A DNA stretch of 64,000 nucleotides from NCBI GenBank assembly GCA_026705465.1, contig JAPPAP010000004.1, forward strand, positions 146,337 through 210,336, read 5' to 3'. Shown piece by piece: positions 53,974-64,000 of this stretch (the stretch's first letter is position 1; the number at the start of each line of letters is the position of its first letter). A model generated the notes under the pieces. That model was not told where the DNA came from. It worked only from the letters and a program-made list of their open reading frames with translations, and searched no databases. The stretch comes from a bacterium (GTDB lineage: Bacteria; Actinomycetota; Acidimicrobiia; Acidimicrobiales; Bin134). Position numbers and translations under genes: made by a program.

Positions 53974-54026
53974 ACAACCACTTGAGTGCCTATCAGCCAA
54001 AAAACTCGAATAACAACCACTTGAGT
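53974..54026. repeat. 14-base direct repeat in a divergent promoter region
   Basis: ACAACCACTTGAGT occurs exactly at 53974-53987 and again at 54013-54026, 39 bases apart. The second copy ends in TTGAGT, the apparent -35 of lysC. The placement between the divergent cyclophilin-like gene and lysC suggests binding sites for a regulator. Confidence 0.65.
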
Positions 54027-54048
54027 CGCAACCAAAGGCCGGTAGCTT
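54021..54048 (+). promoter_or_regulatory. Promoter of lysC (leaderless)
   Basis: TTGAGT (54021-54026) and TAGCTT (54043-54048) are 16 bases apart. The -10 ends seven bases before GTG 54056. Confidence 0.6.
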
Positions 54049-54055
54049 GTGTCTC

Positions 54056-56582
<2,527 letters not shown>

Positions 56583-56593
56583 TGCGGCTCTGT

Positions 56594-57436
56594 TTACTCG
56601 ATAGGAGGACCGATCACGGTGACCCGATGCATGAAGCGGCGTCCTTCGCTCCAGTCGGGAACCGCGGCATGCTGCACTGCCCGGTTGTCCCAGATGGTAA
56701 GGGTTCCCGGTTCCCACTTCACCCGGCACTGGAACCGAACGCTGGCGATGTGGTCCCACAAGAATTCCAGCAACCAGCGGCTCTCTGCGGGATCCATGCC
56801 CTCGATAGCCACGGTGAACTGCGAATTCACATACAACCCCCGGCGGCCGTTGTGCGGATGGGTGTGAACTACCGGATGGGCGTTTTCTACGTCGTCATGC
56901 TCATGGCGGGGCTTGTCCCAGTGGCGCTTGTAAGTGCCCTGCGGGCCGAAGGTAGCCGTGCTGGAATGCACCGCTCGTAGCCCTTCCAACCGTTGCTGCC
57001 ACTCTGGTGACAGGCCTTCGTAGGCCGCTTGAGCACTGGTGAACAGGGTGTCTCCGCCCACCGGCGGCACCTCGAAGGCATACAGGAACGACGCCAGTGG
57101 TGGCGCAGCTTCGAAAGACGCGTCGGCGTGCCATTTCAGCACCTTGTTCATCTCGGTGGTATCCAAAACCAGGATCTCAGGATGCTCGGGCATGTTGACC
57201 GCGAAAGGGTGGGTATGCAGCGACCCGAAGATCTCGCCGATCGCCTTGTGCTGAACAGGGGTGAGAGCTTGACCTCGGATAGCGATCACCCCATAGGTGA
57301 ACAGCAGCTCCCTCAACCGCTCATGCCAAGCCGGGTCACCCAAGTGTTGAGCTAGATCGACGCCCTCCACATAGGCTCCGACGACCCCGGTTATCGGTGT
57401 GACTTTCAGATCTTCGGCAACCACGGTCAAAGCCAT
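56594..57436 (-). CDS. TauD/TfdA family Fe(II)/2-oxoglutarate dioxygenase
   Basis: This 280-residue oxygenase has the iron-binding W-H-A-D near residue 102, the distal His in Q-H-A-A and the 2-oxoglutarate-binding Arg in F-M-H-R-V-T. The blocks G-G-D-T-L-F-T-S-A and G-R-R-G-L-Y-V-N are typical of TauD relatives, which hydroxylate taurine, sulfonates, 2,4-D or small acids. The substrate cannot be told. GGGAGGAAC precedes the ATG. The SDR gene 14 bases upstream probably works with it. Confidence 0.92.
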   Translation of the reverse strand: MALTVVAEDLKVTPITGVVGAYVEGVDLAQHLGDPAWHERLRELLFTYGVIAIRGQALTPVQHKAIGEIFGSLHTHPFAVNMPEHPEILVLDTTEMNKVLKWHADASFEAAPPLASFLYAFEVPPVGGDTLFTSAQAAYEGLSPEWQQRLEGLRAVHSSTATFGPQGTYKRHWDKPRHEHDDVENAHPVVHTHPHNGRRGLYVNSQFTVAIEGMDPAESRWLLEFLWDHIASVRFQCRVKWEPGTLTIWDNRAVQHAAVPDWSEGRRFMHRVTVIGPPIE

Positions 57437-57450
57437 GCCGTTCCTCCCAC

Positions 57451-58239
57451 TCAGAGACGATAGCCCCCGTCCACGCTAATCACTTGTCCGGTGATGCCCC
57501 CGCCCGCTTCCGAGGCCAATAACACGGCCATCGGGGCCAGTTCTTCAGGTTCGAGAATGCGGCGCTGAGCGCTTTCGGCGTGGGCGTCAGCCTCAGCCTG
57601 GGCCGCGGTGATCCCCTTGGCTGCGGCCAGCCTTTCAAAATCCACCAATGCGGTGTTGGTCCACCCCGGACAGAGACAGTTCACGGTGATCCCGTACGGT
57701 GCCGCCGACATGGCCAACTGCTTGGTCAGTCCTACCAACCCGTGTTTGGCTGCGGTGTACCCCACGCTGGCCGCCGCTCTCTTGGAGGCACCCGAGCCGA
57801 TGTTGATGATGCGGCCGTAGCCCTGCTCCCGCATGGGGCCAAGCGCCTCCTGGCTGGTCCAGAAGGCCGAGATGAGGTTCAGCCGAAGCGTGGCCATGAA
57901 GGGCTCGGCACTCCCCGAGAACGGGTCGTGATTTCCCCCCGACGAACCCCCCACGTTGTTCACCAGCACGTCCACTCGCCCGAACTCGGCCACAGCGGCC
58001 CGAACCGGTGACCGGGCCTGGTCTTCGTCGGCGGCGTCCGCCACCACGGCTAGCCCCCGGCTGCCGGTGCCTTCAATCTCGGCAACGACCGCATCAAGCT
58101 GTTCCTGTGTCCTAGACGACACCACCACTGTCGCCCCCACCTGGGCCATTCCCAGCGCTATGGCCCGGCCGATACCCCGACCACCGCCGGTGACTACTGC
58201 GACACGGTCTTGTAGGGCCGATTGCCCAGCCTCTTGCAT
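57451..58239 (-). CDS. SDR family oxidoreductase
   Basis: This 262-residue classical SDR has T-G-G-G-R-G-I-G-R, S-S-R-T (NADP preference), N-N-V-G-G, the catalytic Y-T-A-A-K with upstream Ser, and the C-terminal V-D-G-G-Y. ATG 58239 is chosen over a TTG at 58248 because a TAGATT box (58247-58252, minus strand) ends seven bases before it. An 11-base perfect inverted repeat spans the start codon. It heads the SDR-TauD-MazG run. Confidence 0.9.
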   Translation of the reverse strand: MQEAGQSALQDRVAVVTGGGRGIGRAIALGMAQVGATVVVSSRTQEQLDAVVAEIEGTGSRGLAVVADAADEDQARSPVRAAVAEFGRVDVLVNNVGGSSGGNHDPFSGSAEPFMATLRLNLISAFWTSQEALGPMREQGYGRIINIGSGASKRAAASVGYTAAKHGLVGLTKQLAMSAAPYGITVNCLCPGWTNTALVDFERLAAAKGITAAQAEADAHAESAQRRILEPEELAPMAVLLASEAGGGITGQVISVDGGYRL

Positions 58240-58250
58240 GCTGGGCAATC
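58220..58250 (-). promoter_or_regulatory. Perfect inverted repeat spanning the SDR start codon
   Basis: GATTGCCCAGC (58220-58230) and GCTGGGCAATC (58240-58250) are exact inverted copies separated by nine bases that contain the ATG. One arm overlaps the TAGATT -10 box. It could be an operator placed over the transcription start, or, with a longer transcript, an RNA hairpin with the AUG in its loop. Confidence 0.7.
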
Positions 58251-58285
58251 TACAAGTTCACCTGGCTCGCGGCTTACACGCTCAG

Positions 58286-60421
58286 CTAACTGTCGTCACA
58301 CCCGTTCGCCTCGGTCTCGGCCGTGGCGTCGCCCGCTTCGGACCATGGGGTGTGCAGATCGCCGACATCGGCCCGCACTCGCACCCAATACTGGAGACCG
58401 CATTCCACGTTATCGATGGTGACGGAATTGGTGGCAACTGTGCCCGTGTAGGTGAACCAGGAACCCGTGTCACGGAAGAACGGATCCTGATACTCCACGA
58501 TGTAACCGTCCGCCCCGGTCACCGCAGGCCATGTGACCGTAAGTTGAGGAGCGTTGTTGGCATCCAGGCTGGATGTCACTGTGGTAGCCCAGCTGGTTGG
58601 AATCGTGACCGCTTCGGCAATGTCAGACCAAGCGCCGTACGTATTGTCGCTGGTGTCTGAGCACGTGTCGTTATCGGCCACTCCTCGCACCTGGAATTCA
58701 TAGGCGGAATTGGCATCCAGCCCCGTGACCGTTCTGCTGTCCGCTACTGCCTCGAGGTCCACCGGTCCGTCAAAGTTCGTTCCGAAGATCCCTTGGAAAT
58801 TGGTTCTGAACTGGCCCTTCTCGTCGTCAGTGGCCTCGTCCCACACATTTTCGTAGAAAAATGCGACATAGTCGTCTTGGGTGGGACAAGACAGTCGTGA
58901 TGACCAACTGCTGCTGTCCTTCTTGCGATATTGCAGCTCAAAGGCATGCGCTCCGCTGGCGTAGGTCCAGTCCACATAGATCGAGCTGCTGGACTCGATG
59001 CGCAAGAAGGTGATCTCTGGCTTGCCTATGGCATTGCCCGTCTGTCCCACCACGGTCTCCGTCCAGGGAGTCGCGGTGGTGGCGTTGGCGGCTCGAACCT
59101 TGACCTCATACTTCGTGTTGGCAATTACCTGGGTGAGGTTGATTGACAGCTTTTGACCCGCCGGATGGTCCGCCGGCGGGTAGTAGACCGACTGGATGTA
59201 CACATGGGAACCCAGCTTCCAGTACTTCCTGCCCTTGAGCATTTGGCTGGAGTCCCTGAGCTCTGCGCCCCACCAAATGTCGTAGCACGCTGACCCTGGC
59301 ACAGGATCCCATTCAACGGTGATCTTGCCGTTAGCTGCGGGAAGATTGCCGCCATCGCGTCCAGAGACTTCTAGATTCTGCGGCGCTGTGCCGGTATCGA
59401 AGGTGGCGCGGGAATCCGTGCACTTTGTGGGGTCTGCCAAGGCCGGGGGCTCCTCCGTACTGCCATCGGCCTCGTCGTCAACTTCATCAATCGGTGTGGG
59501 CACCTCGGTGGGTGGTGGCGGTGGAGGAGGTGGCGGTGGTGGAGGAGGGGGCGGTGGAGGAGGTGGCGGTGGTGGCGGCGACAGCGGAGGGGGCGGTGGT
59601 GGCGGAGGGGGCTCGCTGTTCACCTCGGGCACAACTGTCGGCTGCGGAGGATCCGGCTCTCGGAGATCAACACAGGCGTCGGCGGCCTCGGCCGTCGGCT
59701 CACCGTAGCTTTCGGCCACCGTCCGGCATTCCTGTTCTAAGAACTGATCGAATAAGCCCGATTGCTCTTCGGACAAGCGTTCCAGTGCCCACTGCCGCGC
59801 CACGGTGGCTCGCTTTGTACCGTAAGACGAGCACAAGTCAGCTACACCGTCATCATCGGAGTCATGCCCATAGAGCCGAGGCCCGTCAAAGGAGAAGTTG
59901 ACGCAGAAATCGCGCCCTGTGATCACTGGACCCGAAAAGAACACCGTGGGGTTGATTGGCAGGGTCGGCAGCAGTGGTGGCGCATTCAGCGGACGGCGCT
60001 CCCCGGCCCGGTAGCCCGCACAGTCATCGGTTGACTCGGCCTCGGCATCGCCGTAGGTCTCGGCTACGTTTTGGCATTCTTCATTGAACAATTCTGCAAA
60101 CCGGCCGAACTGACGACGGGCCAGTCGTTCCATAGCCAGCTGGCTGGCGATCGCTTCCCGCCGAGAACGAGGTAGCGAGCAGGTCTCAGCCACACCATCC
60201 TTATCGTCGTCGTGGGCAAAAGTTCTTTGACCGCCCAAACTGCGGTACCAGCAAAACCCTGGACCATCTATCACCGGCCCGGAGAAGAACAACTCCGGAT
60301 TCTTGGGAGGTGGAAGGGGAGATGGACGCGGCTCTTGGGCCAGAGCGCTTACCGCTACAAGCGTGGTAGCAACAATCGCCACCACCGAGACAAGCATCGG
60401 GATCGTTTTGTGGACAGGCAT
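58286..60421 (-). CDS. Large secreted protein: duplicated Cys/Ca-type module, polyproline, FN3 domains
   Basis: The 711-residue protein begins with a signal peptide ending S-A-L-A-Q (about 29). Two copies of a four-Cys module follow (about 40-125 and 150-240), each with F-F-S-G-P-V-I, an EF-like H-D-x-D-x-D-G-V-A stretch and an E-R-L helix. Next come nine and then 23 prolines, an acidic linker, and three fibronectin type III-like domains (about 345-465, 465-600 and 605-705), with N-T-K-Y-E-V-K-V-R-A, S-A-Y-E-F-Q-V-R-G-V and C-G-L-Q-Y-W-V-R-V-R-A. No anchor is seen at the C-terminus. Likely roles are adhesion or binding of polymers outside the cell. Confidence 0.85.
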   Translation of the reverse strand: MPVHKTIPMLVSVVAIVATTLVAVSALAQEPRPSPLPPPKNPELFFSGPVIDGPGFCWYRSLGGQRTFAHDDDKDGVAETCSLPRSRREAIASQLAMERLARRQFGRFAELFNEECQNVAETYGDAEAESTDDCAGYRAGERRPLNAPPLLPTLPINPTVFFSGPVITGRDFCVNFSFDGPRLYGHDSDDDGVADLCSSYGTKRATVARQWALERLSEEQSGLFDQFLEQECRTVAESYGEPTAEAADACVDLREPDPPQPTVVPEVNSEPPPPPPPPPLSPPPPPPPPPPPPPPPPPPPPPPPTEVPTPIDEVDDEADGSTEEPPALADPTKCTDSRATFDTGTAPQNLEVSGRDGGNLPAANGKITVEWDPVPGSACYDIWWGAELRDSSQMLKGRKYWKLGSHVYIQSVYYPPADHPAGQKLSINLTQVIANTKYEVKVRAANATTATPWTETVVGQTGNAIGKPEITFLRIESSSSIYVDWTYASGAHAFELQYRKKDSSSWSSRLSCPTQDDYVAFFYENVWDEATDDEKGQFRTNFQGIFGTNFDGPVDLEAVADSRTVTGLDANSAYEFQVRGVADNDTCSDTSDNTYGAWSDIAEAVTIPTSWATTVTSSLDANNAPQLTVTWPAVTGADGYIVEYQDPFFRDTGSWFTYTGTVATNSVTIDNVECGLQYWVRVRADVGDLHTPWSEAGDATAETEANGCDDS

Positions 60422-60461
60422 AGCACTCTCGTGCCGAGCACCCGTCCTTGCCCCGTGCGTC

Positions 60462-60486
60462 AGCTATCAGCACTATAGTGATAGCT
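60462..60486. promoter_or_regulatory. Nested palindromes upstream of the secreted FN3 protein
   Basis: AGCTATCA (60462-60469) and TGATAGCT (60479-60486) are perfect inverted repeats, and they enclose the ten-base palindrome CACTATAGTG (60471-60480). The site lies about 40 bases before the FN3 gene start and includes TATAGT on the minus strand, so it is a candidate operator over a promoter. Confidence 0.55.
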
Positions 60487-60562
60487 ATTACTTAAAACGG
60501 CGATCCCCCAAAATCTGAGTGGACCTGGGACTTGATTCTGTTTTCGCTCCAGTTGCCTGCGC

Positions 60563-60952
60563 TTATCCGAAGGCGATCGTCCGATGGGCCAATTTCCACC
60601 CGTCGCCGGTACGCACCAGCCGATCCTGGTATGTCCCGAACAGCGCAACCGAAGGCTCCGTGGCGGTGTTCACCCAAAACTGCCAATAAGCATCAGATGC
60701 GGCCTCATCACCGTCCACTACCACCGACTGTGTGGCAATCACGTGTCGCGTATTGCTCCCCGGCCCGACCGTGCCGGCCGCTCGCCGCTCTATGGCCCCC
60801 GCCAAGAGGTTGTCTCGTCCCTGCAACTCTCCTCCCGGCATGTCCCAACGAGCGTCGTCTGTGAACAGGTCCACGTACTCGTCCAAGTCCCCGTCATCGG
60901 CCAACATCGCCACCCGAGCCACCACATTCCGGATCGCCATTTCATCACTCAT
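60563..60952 (-). CDS. SnoaL-like (NTF2-fold) protein
   Basis: The 129-residue protein starts at ATG 60952 (M-S-D-E-M-A-I-R-N-V-V-A-R); the frame open to 61159 only shadows an intergenic stretch. It has the SnoaL/NTF2-like pattern: helices followed by Y-V-D-L-F-T-D-D-A-R-W-D-M, then strands T-R-H-V-I-A-T, A-Y-W-Q-F-W-V and W-K-L-A-H-R-T. Family members are small cyclases, isomerases or binding proteins. No partner is obvious. Confidence 0.85.
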   Translation of the reverse strand: MSDEMAIRNVVARVAMLADDGDLDEYVDLFTDDARWDMPGGELQGRDNLLAGAIERRAAGTVGPGSNTRHVIATQSVVVDGDEAASDAYWQFWVNTATEPSVALFGTYQDRLVRTGDGWKLAHRTIAFG

Positions 60953-61173
60953 GCCCGAGAGACTAACCACCACCCCCACTCCTCTCTCAAAAAACAGGGG
61001 GTGACAACAGGCAGGTGGGCGGCGGGGTGCAAGACGGTAGGCAAAGGTGTGGCGGTGGGTGGCCCGGCTCAGGGCGCCCGCCGCCCGCAGGACACGAGGA
61101 CGGCGGGCTGGGCCGGGACAGGACCCGCCGCCCACCGGGGGATGTTCAACCCAAACCAACTAATCTCAACCAC
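60953..61173. other. GC-rich intergenic region between divergent genes
   Basis: This 221-base stretch separates the SnoaL-like gene from the amidohydrolase. It is strongly G-rich on the plus strand. It holds a possible hairpin in which CGGCGGG (about 61103) faces CCCGCCG (about 61127), and near its right end a TAATCT box at 61161-61166. I see no gene in it. Confidence 0.5.
61161..61166 (+). promoter_or_regulatory. -10 box of the amidohydrolase gene
   Basis: TAATCT ends seven bases before ATG 61174, consistent with a leaderless mRNA. The -35 is unclear. Confidence 0.5.
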
Positions 61174-62862
61174 ATGCACGATCTCGTCATCCGCGCCGGA
61201 ACAGTCGTCGACGGCACAGGCCAACCAGGATTCACCGCCGACATCGCCATCGACGACACCACCATCACCGAGATCGGCAACAACCTCGGCCCAGGCCGCC
61301 AAGAACTAGACGCCGACGGCCTCCTCGTCACCCCCGGCTTTGTCGACATCCATACCCACTATGACGGCCAAGTCTCCTGGGATCCCGACATCACCCCATC
61401 GGTGTGGCACGGCGTGACCACAGTGGTTATGGGCAACTGCGGGGTGGGCTTTGCCCCGGTACGTCCCGGCTCAGAGGAATGGCTCATCGGTCTGATGGAG
61501 GGTGTCGAGGACATACCTGGTGCCGCTCTTGCTGAAGGCATCGAATGGGAGTGGGAGAGCTTCCCCGAGTACCTCGACGCGGTCGAGCGCAAGCCCCGCA
61601 CCATTGACGTGGCCGCTCAGGTACCGCATGGCGCACTCCGGGCCTACGTCATGGGAGAGCGGGGTGCCGACCACAACAACCACCCCACCGGCGATGAAAT
61701 CATCGAGATGGCCCGGCTGGCTGCTGAAGGCGTGGCCGCAGGCGCGGTGGGATTCACCACCAGCCGCACCATCAATCACAGGACAAAGGCCGGCGAGCAC
61801 ACCCCGAGCCTTACCGCCGGTGCATCCGAACTGTGGGCGATCGCCGAAGCAGTGGGCCAAACCGGCAAGGGCGTGTTCGAGATGGTGGGCGACTGGGTGG
61901 ATTTGGACGCCGAGTTCGACCTTGTCGCCGAGATGGCCCGGCGCAGCGGCCGCCCGCTGTCCATGACCATTGCCGTGCCCGACACCCGACCCGATCTGGG
62001 CCACCAATTGCTCGATCGCATCACGCAAGCCAACGCCGCGGGCATCCCGTTGCGGGCCCAGGTGGCCAGCAGGCCGATAGGGGTGCTTGTGGGCCTTCAA
62101 TCCACCTATCACGCCCTCTTGTCCTGCCCCGGATATCGCCAGTTCGCCTCCCTCGACCTCCCGGAGAGAGTGGCCCGCTTGCGCGAGCCCGAGGTGAGAA
62201 CTCGCCTGGTGGCTGAGCTAGCCGCCCAGCCCGTTCACACCTTCAATCAGATCGACAAGCTCTTCCCACTGGGCGAAGCCCCCGACTACGAACCCTCGCC
62301 CGAGACCAGCATCGCCGCCGATGCCGCCCGACGCGGGGTCGATCCCCATGAGGCCCTGTACGACACGCTGCTCGCCCGGGACGGCACCGAGCTGATGTAT
62401 ATCCCCGTGATGAACTACGCAGACGGCGACTTCGAACTCACCAGGGAGATGCTCACCCACCCGCTCAGTGTCCCGGGTTTGGGAGATGCCGGTGCCCATG
62501 TCGGGTTTCTGTGTGACGGCAGCATGCCCAGCTTCTTGCTTTCCCACTGGGGAAGAAATCGAACCCGGGGCGAGACCATCCCGGTCGAGCAACTCATCAA
62601 GTGGCAGTGTGCCGACACCGCAGCGTTGGTGGGGTTCAACGACCGGGGCACGCTGGCTGCTGGTCAAAAGGCCGACATCAACCTCATCGACTTCGAGCGG
62701 CTCAGCCTGCAAGCCCCGGAAATGGTGTTCGACCTGCCTGCCGGCGGGCGACGCCTGATCCAAAAGGCCAGCGGCTTTGTCGCCACCTTGGTCGCCGGCC
62801 AAGTAGTGCAGGCTGACGGAGAATTGACCAGCACCCGGCCAGGTCGTCTGGTCAGGAGTTGA
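61174..62862 (+). CDS. D-aminoacylase-type amidohydrolase
   Basis: This 562-residue metal-dependent hydrolase belongs to the amidohydrolase 3 branch with N-acyl-D-amino-acid deacylases. The start [13 protein letters not shown], the metal motif [23 protein letters not shown] and the C-terminal [16 protein letters not shown] are clear. Near 440 it reads G-L-G-D-A-G-A-H-V, where active members keep the Asp. The substrate may be an N-acylated amino acid or a cyclic amide. ATG 61174 is chosen; the earlier frame lacks family sequence. Confidence 0.9.
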   Translation: MHDLVIRAGTVVDGTGQPGFTADIAIDDTTITEIGNNLGPGRQELDADGLLVTPGFVDIHTHYDGQVSWDPDITPSVWHGVTTVVMGNCGVGFAPVRPGSEEWLIGLMEGVEDIPGAALAEGIEWEWESFPEYLDAVERKPRTIDVAAQVPHGALRAYVMGERGADHNNHPTGDEIIEMARLAAEGVAAGAVGFTTSRTINHRTKAGEHTPSLTAGASELWAIAEAVGQTGKGVFEMVGDWVDLDAEFDLVAEMARRSGRPLSMTIAVPDTRPDLGHQLLDRITQANAAGIPLRAQVASRPIGVLVGLQSTYHALLSCPGYRQFASLDLPERVARLREPEVRTRLVAELAAQPVHTFNQIDKLFPLGEAPDYEPSPETSIAADAARRGVDPHEALYDTLLARDGTELMYIPVMNYADGDFELTREMLTHPLSVPGLGDAGAHVGFLCDGSMPSFLLSHWGRNRTRGETIPVEQLIKWQCADTAALVGFNDRGTLAAGQKADINLIDFERLSLQAPEMVFDLPAGGRRLIQKASGFVATLVAGQVVQADGELTSTRPGRLVRS

Positions 62863-62914
62863 ACAACTACCAGAACACACAAGACCCCCCATTTGTCTTG
62901 GAAATGACTGCTTG

Positions 62915-62946
62915 AGTCCGATAGTTGCACTTCCAACTATCGGACT
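62915..62946. terminator. Perfect 13-pair hairpin between amidohydrolase and mutase
   Basis: AGTCCGATAGTTG (62915-62927) and CAACTATCGGACT (62934-62946) pair perfectly around a six-base loop. It lies 52 bases after the amidohydrolase stop and just before the mutase -10 box. It may end the upstream transcript or act as an operator for the mutase; no long T-run follows. Confidence 0.6.
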
Positions 62947-62953
62947 TCCTTGA

Positions 62954-62959
62954 TAGACT
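62954..62959 (+). promoter_or_regulatory. -10 box of the acyl-CoA mutase gene
   Basis: TAGACT ends six bases before ATG 62966. The TAG within it is also the in-frame stop that limits the start of the mutase. Confidence 0.5.
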
Positions 62960-62965
62960 GCTCCC

Positions 62966-64000
62966 ATGGTCGAGACCATGTCGGGAGTCCCGCTCGACCC
63001 TTCATACGGTGACGGGTTGCAGCCGGGTGAATTCCCCTACACCCGTGGACTGCATTCCACCGGGTATCGCAGCAAGTTGTGGACCATGCGCATGTTTGCC
63101 GGATTCGGAACCGCCACCGACACCAACGCTCGATTCCACGCTCTGCTTCGAGCAGGCGGAACCGGCCTATCCACTGCTTTTGACATGCCCACCCTCATGG
63201 GCCGCGACTCCGATCACGAGTGGTCGGTGGGTGAGGTAGGTCGGGCCGGAGTAGCCGTAGACACTCTGGCTGACATGGAGGATCTCTTCGCCGGTATCGA
63301 GTTGGACAAAGTCACCACTTCGATGACCATCAACGGGCCGGCTGCCATCCTCATGGCTATGTACGTCGCAGTGGCCGAGAAGGGTGGCGTGCGCCGGGCC
63401 GACCTCGGCGGGACTATTCAGAACGACATCCTGAAGGAATATCAAGCCCAAAAGGAGTACATCTTCCCGCCTCGCCCCTCGGTGCGGTTGGTCACCGACT
63501 TAATCCGGTTCACTACTGCGGAGATGCCCCGCTGGCATCCCGTTTCCATTTCTGGGTATCACATCCGCGAGGCAGGATCGACCGCGGCCCAGGAGCTGGC
63601 CTTCACCTTGGCTAACGGCTTTGCCTATGTGGAGGCTGCCGTGGCCGCCGGACTCGATGTGGACGACTTCGCCCCCCGTCTCTCGTTTTTCTTCAACGCC
63701 CACAGCGATTTCTTCGAGGAGATCGGCAAGTTCCGGGCCGCCCGCCGCATTTGGGCCACGTGGATGAAGGACCGCTACGGCGCCACCAATCCCAGGTCGC
63801 TCATGTGCCGCTTTCACACGCAAACCGCAGGCGTCTCCCTTACCGCCCAACAACCTGAGAACAACATCGCCCGGGTCGCTGTCCAGGCCCTTTCCGCCGT
63901 GCTGGGCGGCACCCAGAGCCTGCACACCGACTCCTTCGATGAAGCCTTGGCTCTGCCCACTGAGAAAGCCGCCCGCATTGCCCTCCGTACCCAGCAGATC
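62966..64000 (+). CDS. B12-dependent acyl-CoA mutase large subunit (3' end cut by window)
   Basis: The first 345 residues of a methylmalonyl-CoA mutase family protein are present; the frame is open at the window end, and an in-frame TAG nine bases before ATG 62966 fixes the start region. Family blocks are [31 protein letters not shown] and [11 protein letters not shown]. The substrate-determining Tyr and Arg of methylmalonyl-CoA mutase are replaced by Phe44 and Gln162, the pair used by isobutyryl-CoA mutase. The N-terminus is some 40 residues shorter than in classical enzymes. The B12-binding part would lie beyond the window or in a separate subunit. Confidence 0.9.
   Translation, partial: MVETMSGVPLDPSYGDGLQPGEFPYTRGLHSTGYRSKLWTMRMFAGFGTATDTNARFHALLRAGGTGLSTAFDMPTLMGRDSDHEWSVGEVGRAGVAVDTLADMEDLFAGIELDKVTTSMTINGPAAILMAMYVAVAEKGGVRRADLGGTIQNDILKEYQAQKEYIFPPRPSVRLVTDLIRFTTAEMPRWHPVSISGYHIREAGSTAAQELAFTLANGFAYVEAAVAAGLDVDDFAPRLSFFFNAHSDFFEEIGKFRAARRIWATWMKDRYGATNPRSLMCRFHTQTAGVSLTAQQPENNIARVAVQALSAVLGGTQSLHTDSFDEALALPTEKAARIALRTQQI

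Noticed and set aside
59319-59708. Plus-strand frame coding a long glycine run
   Set aside because: It is the complement of the polyproline codons of the secreted FN3 protein and has no other support.

Overview
The window is high-GC DNA, apart from a short AT-rich island at about 36,280-36,530, and it reads as an actinobacterial chromosome. The gene order rplM-rpsI-glmM-glmS-nnrD-alr, then tsaE-tsaB-rimI-tsaD-groES-groEL, together with guaB3-guaA, an acyl-CoA carboxylase with a small epsilon subunit and a CIRCE-controlled groESL, is the arrangement I know from Actinomycetota. The very long GlmS, the duplicated sterol-reductase-like genes and the secreted proteins make me favour a deep lineage such as Acidimicrobiia, perhaps an uncultured marine or host-associated one. 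The class assignment is inference; no 16S gene is present. There is no CRISPR array, prophage or complete insertion sequence.

1-9.9 kb: the end of a ribosomal operon (rplQ, truA), rplM-rpsI behind a visible promoter, and cell-wall precursor genes (glmM, a 1154-residue GlmS relative, nnrD, alr), with a DUF2237 gene pointing the other way. 9.9-14.2 kb: a block on the minus strand (SDR, S58 peptidase, two tandem ERG4/ERG24 sterol-reductase-like membrane enzymes) that separates alr from its usual partner tsaE. 14.2-24.6 kb: type 4 uracil-DNA glycosylase, the t6A genes tsaE/tsaB/tsaD with rimI, groESL, a NUDIX hydrolase, an aromatic amino acid decarboxylase relative, guaB3 and guaA.

24.7-33.7 kb: accessory genes: a secreted protein, a Cache-like lipoprotein, a KamA-type radical SAM enzyme, a CrtC/AttH-like protein, two toxin-antitoxin pairs, SDR, nitroreductase, two tRNA-Ser genes and a TetR regulator. 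33.8-40.2 kb: two overlapping class III CoA-transferase genes, one without the catalytic Asp, the AT-rich island, and a heterodimeric ABC exporter with one degenerate ATP site. 40.2-47 kb: tRNA-Ser(GGA), SRP RNA, dnaX, recR, thiolase, a 5'-3' exonuclease, nitronate monooxygenase and a LOG-family gene.

47.1-49.2 kb is the clearest acquired locus: a broken IS1595-type transposase, a C5-cytosine methyltransferase and an HNH nuclease, with every junction overlapping. 49.3-64 kb: MOSC protein, acyl-CoA carboxylase epsilon and beta, aat, a tandem cyclophilin-like protein, lysC-asd, a MazG-like protein, a TauD dioxygenase, SDR, a large secreted FN3/polyproline protein, a SnoaL-like protein, a D-aminoacylase-type amidohydrolase and the start of a B12-dependent acyl-CoA mutase whose substrate residues match isobutyryl-CoA mutase.

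A theme across the window is a TANNNT hexamer 6-9 bases before the start codon at many operon heads, which suggests widespread leaderless transcripts.
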